64,000 nucleotides of DNA from assembly GCA_903813345.2 (NCBI GenBank), contig CAIIXF020000004.1:7831525-7895524 (forward strand), given 5' to 3'. The stretch comes from Owenia fusiformis. Lineage: Eukaryota > Annelida > Polychaeta > Sabellida > Oweniidae. The notes beneath the pieces were generated by a model. That model saw only the letters and a list, made by a program, of their open reading frames with translations. It was not told where the DNA came from and did not search any database. The position numbers and the translations under genes were made by a program. Below, in pieces: positions 42,001-54,000 of this stretch. Position 1 is the first letter of the stretch; each line of letters begins with the position of its first letter.

Positions 42001-45000
42001 AGAAATCGAGCAAGGGGGAGGGGCAGAGGAATGCAATACTCAAAATTGGTGAACTTGTTTGAATTTTGATAATGACAATTTTGATTGTGTTTTTGTATTG
42101 ATATGGCTATGGGCTTTTATATGGACTTGGGTATGGCTGCTAAGTTTAGGCTTTTTATGTGGAAATGATAACACAGGAGCTTCATAGACGTTTCCAATAC
42201 ACCCTGTCAACGTTTGGTACATCAAAGAGCTATGATATGTTGCCTAGATTAATGATGTCAAAGGCTGTACTTAACAATAGTCTGTAGTCAGTCATTTTAC
42301 TGCATGGACAGATTGCTACCTACAACCAATGACATCATCAATTTAGCCAATTTATCATAGCTTCTTTGATGTATCGTAAGGTGGAAGGGTTTATTGGAAA
42401 GCCTTTTTCAGGTCAGCTGTCAGCAAGATTTGCATCTGGGCTGATGAATTCAAATAATCAAACCTTCCTTTAAGTACTTATATACAGTGTTCTCTCCATT
42501 AGTCAATCAACTACATGTAGGTGGTGCACCCCATTGAGAATGTGTAAATCACAAAGTTAAAAATCAGTGACCAAATTGAAAAGTTGGAATATCATCAAAA
42601 ATTTTAATAATTTTTCTTTAAATGGATATTTATACCCCTTGGCCAAAAATTTCTTTCGAAATCATGCAGTTTTTCAACAATTTGAGCACTTTTCAAGTGA
42701 TTTTGGATCAAAATTGTCAAATTTGAAAACCTCCTGAAAGTTTTTAAAACCTGAAAAACTGATATTGGCAAAAGCTGGCTGTAGGCCTGATGTTTTCACC
42801 CTGTTTGATCACATTTCTTTGGGAGAACACTAGTGTAACTTTAGGGCTGATTGGTAATCACATGAATTCACCAATCCAGACCAGGAGCAGATTAAAAAAA
42901 GAAAAAAGTCCTGATTTTTATATTTTACTATGGGGATCTGTATTTATATTTATAGGAGCTGAACAGGCAAAAGGCTCAGTATGATGCTAAGAAAAAACAA
43001 GCAGAACAACTCCGTCTGCAACAACTGCAGGTCAGTCAGAATACAGTGTTTTTATGTCACCGCCACGCGTGTTTACATATTGTTACAGTCTCCAACTTTT
43101 TTATGGACAATGTTCGGGAGATGGTGTTCCATGGTTGGTGTTTGGCATTTGGCAGTCAGTGTCTTTAACAAATGGCAGGTGGTGACATTTTCCATGTTAA
43201 TGTCTTGTTAGTCTTTATTCTGGCAGATTCATAAGAAAATATATCAATAACAAGTCTAGTTTGTCCCTGGACTACTGCATATATGTTAATTCATACCACA
43301 CTGTTTCTCATATCCCATGGGGCACATTATCCGTCCCAAAAATAAGACAGCCCCGCTGTTTTTCTCCCGGATGAAATACAAAAATGGACGATCAATGAAA
43401 AAGTTTCCTGGTACAATGGCCCTATTGCTAGAAGCAGTTGCCGCAGCTGCTGTTGTCCCGACTTCATCCACGTTGACGTAAGCTTTGTGTTGGAAAGCAG
43501 ATACCCATAAGTCTTGTCTTCCATCTATCCCTGAAAATATTGAAAAATGACCTTATAGTACAGATCGTAGATATAGCCTAATACATAAATGGCAAGTGGT
43601 GACAGTTTGCATACTTAAATGCCTTGTTTAAAGTATAATTAGTAAAAATGATTAAGTAGACAGCTGCTTCTAATTCTAATCTGTTTTCATTGGAAAAGAT
43701 CTTGACGTGTTGATCCCATGCTTTTGTAATTATCTTTTCGTTGATATACATTTTACCGTCATTATGATTAAAATCCTGTTAAAGGTTAAGCTATGTCATG
43801 TGTTCTAAAATAACACAAAGACATAAAATTTTTGTCATGCGATACAATATTGACCAATGAGAGAGAAGCATGTCAGTGATACCTGAGAGGTCAGCTGCAG
43901 GGGTGAAAAGGTCACGCAATCCCATTGAGGTCAAGGTCGGTTTAAGGTCATAAGCAGCAGCCATGTTGTACTTTGGTAGTCGTAAATCAACAGTTGTGTT
44001 ACGCATCCTCTTAAATGCAATCTCTAAAATTGTTGTATTCTTTAACCCCATCTCTACTTTTTTAAGCCCGTTAATTTCATTTGGTAAGATTACATACATC
44101 GCAGTTTGGTTGCCAGAGTAGGGGAGTTCTACGATTTTACAGTCAAGTTCTGGGATCATTCCAAACCTTAAAATTAAAGAAAGTAGATGTAGGAGAAAAA
44201 AGTATCTAATTCAAATAAAGATGGCATACTTTTCATTGGTTTCACAATGAGGAAAAGAAAAACTGATTATGAAGGATCTTATTTATTTAATTCAAATAAT
44301 AGAAATCGCATGATCCAGATATTTCTGATTTTTTGATCATTTCTTACATTTCATTTTAAACAATAAACAATGAAATTTGATATTATTTTTTAAATTTTTG
44401 TTCAACTTGGATACATCTTCTTAATTAAAAGGGGAATTACCCAGAATTCATAGATGAACTTATCTTCATATGAAAATGAACCTCTTCATCTTTGAATTCT
44501 GGGCAATATCCTCTTTTGTTTATTCAGAAATAAATTAAAACGAATTTACCATAAATGAGTCTTCATAGACATCACAGTTGCATTTACTTTAGCTTTTGGG
44601 TCTCCCATGAGATGAAAGGTGGCGTTAGTTGTCTTTGTTTTATTGAACCGGTACATCCAGTTACCTTGGAAATAGATGGCGTTGGTCAGGACTAGTTTTG
44701 TAAATGGAACAATACTGCCCTCTGGTAACAAGTTCTGGAAACACACATTGAGAAGCACTTGTAAAATAATGATAGTGGATGGTTGTTAAAATTAATAAAA
44801 TATATAGAAAATTGGCCTACTTCGACAAACTTTTGTTTGAATTGTAGAAAGTGATAAAAGGATTTCTCATCAATTTGATTTAACAAAATCCTACTGGCAG
44901 CACTATTTCCAACACATTCCAAGAATATATTGAAATTATTGAACAAGAAGTATTCACTCATGTGTAATTTCAAATATTGTGTTATTTGACATAATTGGCT

Positions 45001-48000
45001 GGCAATGTAGTAAACCACAATTCAGAATTATGTTACCACCGAAAGTTGTGACATGTTGTTATAGTGACCATCTTTTTGTGGGTTGTATTCAGTGGTTGGC
45101 ATTTGGCAGTTAGCGTTCGATGTCTGTAATAAATGGCAAGTAGTGACATTTTGCATGTTAATGCCTTGTTCATTATTTTGCCAAGATAACTGCCCAGACT
45201 AGCTTTACTACGTAATGTCTTACTCTTTATACCTTTATTTTATCCTCAGTCTGTTTTTCAACCCATTTGTTGATAAATTCTCTTGAAGCATCTGGTTTGT
45301 GTTTGAAGTCTAGTTGTTGGAGAGAAGCATTATAGAAGAATTTACTTTGCTTGAGGTATTTTGGTAGAAAGCCAAATCTGAAATCAGTCAAAAAATTTTT
45401 TTGGAGAGAAGCATTATAGAAGGATTCACTTTGCTTGAGGTATTTTGGTAGAAAGCCAAATCTGAAATCAGGCAAAAAAATGTTTGGGAGAGAAGCATTA
45501 TAGAAGGATTCACTTTGCTTGAGGTATTTTGGTAGAAAGCCAAATCTGAAATCAGGCAAAAAAATGTTTGGGAGAGAAGCATTATAGAAGGATTCACTTT
45601 GCTTGAGGTATTTTGGTAGAGAGCCAAATCTGAAATAGGACAAGAAATATGAGACCATAAAATTATCTATATCTTAGGTTTGGACTTTACATAGGCATGG
45701 TTTATATCATTAAAGAGTTCATAATTCTAAAATGTCATGACTTAGACTTTGTTAAATCACCAAAATTCCATATTTACAAATAATTCTACTTACCAAATAT
45801 CACGGGGTACCATCGAATAATTTTGGCAACGTACCGGAGAACGACAATTTACTAAGAAATGGCAATAATTTAGCACAATATATTTTTTAACTAGAGTTCT
45901 ATTTTGATTTTGACAAAAGTAAGTATTCCATGCAATAACTATTTCATTCATGAGTTTGTAGGAATTCTGTTGGAACCCAGTTCTGATCAAGTACGAAGTT
46001 ATTGAAATCGGCGCAGACGGACTTTACTCCGAAAGATGGTTTTTCGATTATAACTTTTCACAACATTTAAGTATAGACTTTTGAATAAAGTACAGAATAG
46101 TCCTTATACTTTTGAATAATTCTGTTATTTCTGATTCCCACGACTCTGATTTGTTTAATTAAAAAAAAGTTTTAAAAATATTACTTAGGAACGTAACCGG
46201 AGCTGGGAACGTAACCGGAGCAGATCAGTTGAATTATTTAATCAAAAAATTAAAATCTATGATTTAAAGCACATATACTAATTTAAAAACATACGGGATT
46301 GTTGGAATGCGTATTTATTACATTTTATTTAAAGAAAAAAATTTATCCATTGTGAAAAAATAAATTTGGTATTTACCATGCATAAGTGCACTTACCTTAG
46401 AAAGGCTATCAAACATAGAACAATCATTGTAGGGAGAATGAAGTGATTAAATGTAGTAAGCAAATAATTCCATTTGATTTCACCCATTGTATTTGTTCAG
46501 CGAACTATTAGAACCCACTCTGTTATACTAATTTCTAATTAATTTCTAATTTATATACTAATTGCCATGCATTGATTTTCCTGTAAGTGAATGGTAATAA
46601 ATGCTCATTTTAACATTCACAGGTGTTTGTGAATAATATATATGCTTTAAATCATATATTTTATTTTTTTAAATTATATAATTCAACTTATCTGCTCCGG
46701 TTACGGTCCCAGCTCCGGTTACGTTCCTAAGTAATATTTTTAAACTTTTTTTTTTAATTAAACAAATCAGAGTCGTGTGAAGCAGAAATAACAGAATTAT
46801 TCAAAAGTATAAGGACTATTCTGTACTTTTTTCAAAAGTCTATACTTCAATGTTGTGAAAAGTTATAATCGAAAAACAATCTTTCGGAGTAAAGTCCGTC
46901 TGCGCCGATTTCAATAACTTCGTACTTGATCAGAACTGGGTTCCAACAGAATTCCTACAAACTCATGAATGAAATAGCCATTGCATGGAATACTTACTTT
47001 TGTCAAAATCAAAGTAGAACTCTAGTTAAAAAATATATTGTGCTAGATTATTGCCATTTCTTAGTAAAATGTCGTTCTCCGGTACGTTGCCAAAATTATT
47101 CGATGGTACCCCGTGAATATGGTAATTTAAATATGTCGAAAATCAAATTGATATTACAATGAAATATCAAATAAATCTAGTTAAAAAAATATGACATTTA
47201 CCCTTCCTGGCCGAACATTCTATTGGCTGTTTTCAGTGTAATGTTCTTATTGGATTTCTCCAGCGATGCCCCCAACATCCTGTAGGCCTCATGAGTGGCT
47301 CCCCCTAGTGATTGCAAATGCAGCGCATTTGTCATCTGATTTGCTGTGTTATTCCTAGCTCCCAATAAGGTCATCGAAAGCACGGTCGATATACTGATCG
47401 GGGATATGAAAATATTTGGTGTTTTATCCAATGCAGTTAAATGGCAATAAAAATCAAAGGCAAAATCCGATGTGCTTTTTCCAAGAATTTGAAGCGGATT
47501 TTGATACATTGCCGAAGTTGTTGATATATAAACTATGACAAATACTCCGACCCCTATCCCCTTCATTTCAATACGCGCCATTTTATTCTGAATTTCAAGT
47601 TCAGTGTGAGTATTTATAAGACCAGCTAATATAAAGACAGAGCCTTGAATGTCAGTTATGACCAATTGTAAGCTAAATAGGGATACATGTTAAACATGTT
47701 TATACTTATCATTTTCTCATATCTGAAGGGGCCTTGTCCGATATTCACTAGAGGTAGACAACCGCTGATTTGTTTTGTTCTTTTTACCAAAATCAACCAT
47801 TGTATGAAGAAATTTTTTGACTTTTTGCATGTTACATTTAAATCCCAATTATTGTGCCTTTTGTTGGAAATTTATGAACTCTGGTATCATTTTCGAATTA
47901 ACTAATCATTTAGGGGGTAGGCAAGAGTGGGGGGGGGGGGGCAGGCCCGTAGCAAGGATTTGCCAAGGGGGGTTCACTTTTTGGAAAATTCCAGGGGGGG

Positions 48001-51000
48001 CTCACTTTTGACAATCTTGGACCAAAAATGGCCAAAATCACTTAAAATGTGCTCAGAATGGTGAAAAACTGTATGATTTTGAAAGAATTTTTGGTCAGGG
48101 GGGAGGGGTTCACTCCAACCCCCCCTATGGCTACGGGCCTGGGAGGGGGAGTTGTTTGTGAAAATAAATGAAAATTGAGTCAGAGTAATACTACTTTTCA
48201 TTGTTTCATCATGTTTAAGAAATTTGGTGAAAAGAGGGCAATATAAGCCTTCCTTGATAGCTTCACATAAAGCATTTGAATTATGACATGCTCCCTTATC
48301 AATTCAAAGTTGTGTCTTTCAGATAACTAAGACAATCTCATTGTTTTGCTTTGTTTGGTTATCTCCTGTTTATGTTATTGAATCTAACTGTTTGACCCCC
48401 TCCACTGATACCCTCATATGGCCTATGTTACCAGCAAGATATGTTACCAGTGAGATATGTTACCAGTGAGAAAAATGACCTTGCCTATAATTTTAAAACA
48501 AAATTCTATGTTTTTTTTTTATAATTTTCTATGTTGTATAGTAAAAACTGCAATTTTCTTACAATACTTTTTCTTGAATTTTAGTTCCACCCCTTCTGCA
48601 CTTTTTCAGTAACTTCTGAAAGGGGGAAGGGCATAGAAATGCAAAAAAGTTGAAAACAACTTATCCTATGTTGTTATTTTCCCATCTGTAAAACTCAGTC
48701 ATCACTTTCAGCCTAATTTTGGTAACTTCCAAATTTGGGTTTTAATCTAAGATGTCTTCTTGTATAATATATCTATGCAATAAAAAGAGGAAAACAAGAT
48801 CATTTTTAAGAAAATAAGTCAGATATTTGAAAAATGTGTTGAGGTAGGGTCCTAATCCATGGTTTTCGGGAGAGACAAATTGATACTGTTATAAATCAAT
48901 GAAATATATTGATGAGATGTTGAATTTATGGTGGGAAAATACTCAAGGTCAAAGATATGACTTAAATCATTTGTCCAACCATACCTGGTCCCTTTAGAAA
49001 TATACTCCATAATGAAATATTGATCATAAAAGTATAAACCACTTTCATATTGACATAAATCTTATTTTATTTATGATTTTAAAAATACACTTCCCAATAA
49101 AAAAAATATTGATATCAAGTATTAAGAGAGTGGTGTTTACTTAAACTATTACGCTTGTGATAGATTTTTCCCTTTTAAAGTTGAAATCATATCTATAAGT
49201 ACAATATATCTTTGCATTCAAAATAATGAAAAGGCCTGCCTTTTTGGTAAAAATTGGTTCATAATTTGGGAAAATGAGTGATAAGGGGTGGATTAGTGAC
49301 AACTTAAGAAATAATCTAATCGACTTTATTAAAATTCTAGTGTCCCTTACTGAAGATAACACATGGGACTAACAACTAGACCTATTTGTTTTTATGGTCA
49401 CCAAATTCTTAGAACTTAAGGTATAGCTGTCTGAAAAAGCTTGCAATATGCCTCCAGCTCCTTTGAGAAATGGGCAGATTTTTCTATTGTTGAAATCTTA
49501 GGCCAGTGAAGGTCTTACACAATGCAGATTAGTTAAACTTTGTATTTGTACACCATACTGCTTTTGGAGTTGATATTTCAACTTCGTTTAGTCAATCTTG
49601 TTCCATATAGCTTTAATTATCCCAATGAACGAAGTTCGGTAGGGATATAGTGAAGCCCTCCGTCCGTCCGTCAGTTCGTCAGTCCGTCCGTCCGTCCGTC
49701 CGTCCGTCTGTCCGTCCGGAAGATAACTCAAATATTAGTCGACGGATTTTCTTCATATTTGGTGGAAAGATGTATATTGATAAATAGTTTTAGGCAAGAT
49801 GGCCGCCGCTTTAAAAATGACAGGACTTTTTCGTAAAAATCATAAATTTTTCATTCTAAACCAAAGTTATCAATATTATTGTTTGAAATTTTGGTAGTAT
49901 ATTTGCAACATCTATCTATTTCAGATATATTCTGTGTTTTTCATCCTGACCCCCAGGGGCCGTGTATGGGGGGTCAGGAAAACAGAAATTTTCGCTAATT
50001 TTTAGATCTTTCTGAAGTATAGTTTTATTATACTCAAATGAAAGGCAATTAAGAATAGATTGCAAATATTGTATCTTTTTCTGATTCGAGCCTCGTAAAA
50101 TTCAAAATGGCCGTCTAATGTACGATTTCGCAATAATTTTTCGATCCCTTCAAAGTATGGCTGTATTATACTCAAATTGAAGGATTTTTGGAGTAGATCA
50201 CAATTATGGTATTATTTGTCAGATTTGTACCTCAGAAAATTCAAAATGGCTGCTTTGCTGGAATTCGCAATTCTAAAATCTAAATTTTTCGATTTTAACC
50301 AAAGTAATGAGTATAATTGATTGATATTTTGTTCGTTGGGATTTGCTACTCCGCGGAGTTGCCATTATCTTTTTTTTATTGATTTTATTGTCAAAATATG
50401 ACAGCATTCAGTTTATAATGTATATTGACAACATTAGCTGCAGAGATTTGTTAATTTTATTGCTGTTTACATATATTGCTGATGCTAACTGGAGATTTTT
50501 TACGCTTTATTCATCAGTCAATATCACAGTTAGACCATGTAGTCATAGAACTTGCTATGCTTAATAAAATGCAACAAAAAAAGGACATACAAGTTGTATA
50601 TTGGTCATACTTACTGGAAGTTAGTAGCATTGAATTAATCAGGAATTTAATATAACTAAGTGTAGACTCTGTGGTCCGAGTACAGTATGCTTAAAAAAAT
50701 GCAACAGAAAGGGACAATACTTTGTTTTGTTTTACTCACGGTTGGATTATATGTAATACTCAGCAGATATGTTTGGGTGATTAACAGCGATACCCACAAA
50801 ATGAAGATGTATCAAATGGATGAAAGAGATAGGATTGTACAGTTGAAATATCAAAGTGAATCTATTGTACAGTTGAAATATCAAAGTGAATCTACCGGCA
50901 AAGTGACTGTTCAACCCATTGGCAAACATAGTGGCAAACTTACTGGCAAACCAAAAGGGGTTTACTTTCTGAAAGTGCATAAATGCGGAAGTACAACCCT

Positions 51001-54000
51001 ACAGACTATTCTGTTGCGTTATGGACTTCTCTACAACATGACCATAGGCATGCCATGTTCGCATCCACAAAGTGTACGACAAATCATGGGAATTCCCGAA
51101 CCTTTGAAATCTGAACATATAATGCCATTATCGACAGGTTTAACACACTATGACCTGATTGCACAACATACTCGATACAGTATAGACGTTAAGCAAATTA
51201 TGATGCCTGGTACCCCATTTGTGGCCATACTTCGTGACCCGATTACACACTTTAAGTCTTTGTTCAGCTTTTTCAAAGTATACATAACTTATAGGAAACA
51301 TATTTCACTTCCGAATAACGCAACTGTTCGAGAAAAGTTTAAATATTTCGTGGATAGGATAAAAGACATGCCAGAGTTGACTATCTCTCCTCCAGATGGT
51401 TTACCTGCGAGGAATCCACAATTGTATACTTTTGGATTGACTGACCACCAGACTAAAAATCTTGACTTCGTTCAAGATTCATTAAAACAGTTCGAATCTG
51501 ACTTTGATTTAGTGATGCTTGTCGAACATTTTGACGAGAGTTTAGTTTTGTTACGGAATATTCTTAACTGTGATTTGCGTGATTTGATTTCACTTAAATC
51601 ATCTTATGTTTCTCCTGATAAAGGAGCTACTAAGCTAACAACAAAACAAAAACAAAATATATTAGAATGGAACGCTGGAGATAAAATACTGTATGATCAT
51701 TTTAACAAAACATTTTGGAAGAAAGTCGAACAATATGGTTTTGATAGGATGTCTGAAGATGTCGCCAAACTACAAGAACTGGCTAGGATTGAAAAAGAAT
51801 CCTGCCATGCTATTGGCAAAATTATTGGGGCATTTGAAGTGGGGCTGGAAACACAGCGATGTAAACTTTATAATGCAGATATATGGAACCTTGAGCGTTT
51901 TGTCAGATCAAGAATGACAAAAAGTGGTATTTATAATGTATCATTGGCTCAAAGGACCTGTAAACATCCACCAACACTGGATGGTCAATGAACACTTGAT
52001 GATTAATGAACACTGGATTGTCAATGAACACTGGATGATCAATGAACACAGGATAATCAATGAACACTGGAAGGTCAGTGAACATTGGATGGTCAATGAA
52101 CACTGGATTGTCAATGAACACTGGATGATCAATGAACACTGGATCGTCAATAAACACTGGATGATCAATGAACACTAGATTGTCAATGAACACTGGATGA
52201 TCAATAAACACTGGATCGGAATGAACACTGGATTGGAATGAACACTGGAAGGTCAATGAACACTAGATAATAAATGAACACTGGAAGGTCAATGAACACT
52301 AGATAATAAATGAACACTGGAAGGTCAATGAACACTAGATAATAAATGAACACTGGAAGGTCAATGAACACTACATGGTCAATGAACACTACATGGTCAC
52401 TGAACACAGTCAATGAACACTAGATTTCAATGAACATGTGAAAATAGTAGTAGCATACTTGGGAGACTTAACAAGAATTAATAGATATGTTAGAATTAAA
52501 ATAATTAGACTATGAATAAATGGGACCAAAATGTAAATAAAAATTTGTCTCTTGACAACTATATTTCAATGTACTACCAAAACACGGCAGTAATGCACAA
52601 ATAATTGAAGGCCAATGTTGTTCTTCAATTAATTTCTCATTCAGGATAAGATAGAACAGCAGTAGTGATGGGCTCTCAGCCCTTAGCTAGGATACTTGGT
52701 GGGTTTGAGTGACACCCCCCCCCCCCGGACATAAATTCTTTCAAAATCATGCAGTTTTTCATCATTCTGAGCACATCAAGTGATTTTGGCCATTTTTGGG
52801 CCATAGTTGTCAAAAGTGACCCCCCAGGATTCTTTTAAAAAGTGAACCCCCTTGGCAAATCCTGGCTACAGGCCTTCTCTGATTATTATGTCACCATAAA
52901 GTGGTGACATTATGTTGTTTTTTATGAGCCTGGGGGCCATTAACAGAAACTTCGTAAAGTTAAGAATTCATAAAGTCCATTGTTCTCTAACTGTGATGTC
53001 ATTATATCCATGGTAACAATAATTAATTTACGAATTCATAATTTTACGAGTTTTTTTTAATGACCCCCTTGTTTATCTTATATGACAATTCTGTAAAAGA
53101 ATAGTAATCTTCAAGGTGTGACGAAACACTAATGAAGTCATGGAAGTCATGAGAGTCATGGGAGTCATGAGAGTCATGGGAGTCATGAGAGTTTTGAGCG
53201 TAAGGAGAGAATCAGAGACTAGGAGACTTGTTTTGATATTGAAGTTCCTGTTTAATTTATGTAATCTATTTAATATATATGTACATATACATATTTTCTA
53301 TCCTTTTTATGTAGGATGAGACAGACCGTCAAAGGAGACCCTCGTATAAGACCCCTGAAGAACAAAAAGTTCAAAATGACGAGGTTGAACGTCAACGACG
53401 TGTGGCGTATAAAGTACAAGAAGAACAGAAGGCCTTGATTGAGAGACAGCGTGAAGAAGCCAGAAATAAACCTGAAAGTAACAGGTAAATTGTACATTTT
53501 ATTAACAGGACTGGTCGGTGGATTTGAGAATTTAATCTACATGTACTATGAAGTTTTGATTCAGTTATGTGATTTCATTCCTTAAATGGGATTTTTATTG
53601 ATATGGGTGTTCAAAAATATTTGAGAAATTTTAGGTGTAAAATATTATTGGTAAATGTATTTCAATATAATAATTTGAAGATAAGTTGAAAAATGAATGA
53701 AATGTTTTTCTCATAGTTTATTGGACACCCTTTACATTGGGAAAAAATATAACATTATTTTAGCGTGGATACCCTGTATATTGAGGACCATCTATAGAAT
53801 CAAGCATGTATCATTCATGCATGCTGTTCAACTAACACTGTAATTCTGTATAGATATATGCACTAACAATGATAAACAGTAAACCCTGTTTTTAGACCCA
53901 CCCCCTCCCTGTTATATTATAACTTGTAGAAAATGTATTTTACACCTTAATGAATTGAAAGTGTGAATGATAATGGAGATTTATAATCTGTTGCACTTTT

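Larger units (their letters stand above)
52430..53314 (+). other. LRCH intron 3' part
   Basis: Contains an AATAAA at about 52514, a MITE copy (52677-52876) and a short GTCATGGGA minisatellite (53138-53205). No exon until 53315. Confidence 0.5.

Noticed and set aside
47581-47665. Upstream in-frame ATG of the serpin (28 extra codons)
   Set aside because: The added residues are not a signal sequence, and the next ATG directly precedes a good signal peptide.
51903-52413. Antisense frames of repeated VFIDHPVFID-like residues
   Set aside because: Artefact of the 18-bp array after the sulfotransferase gene.
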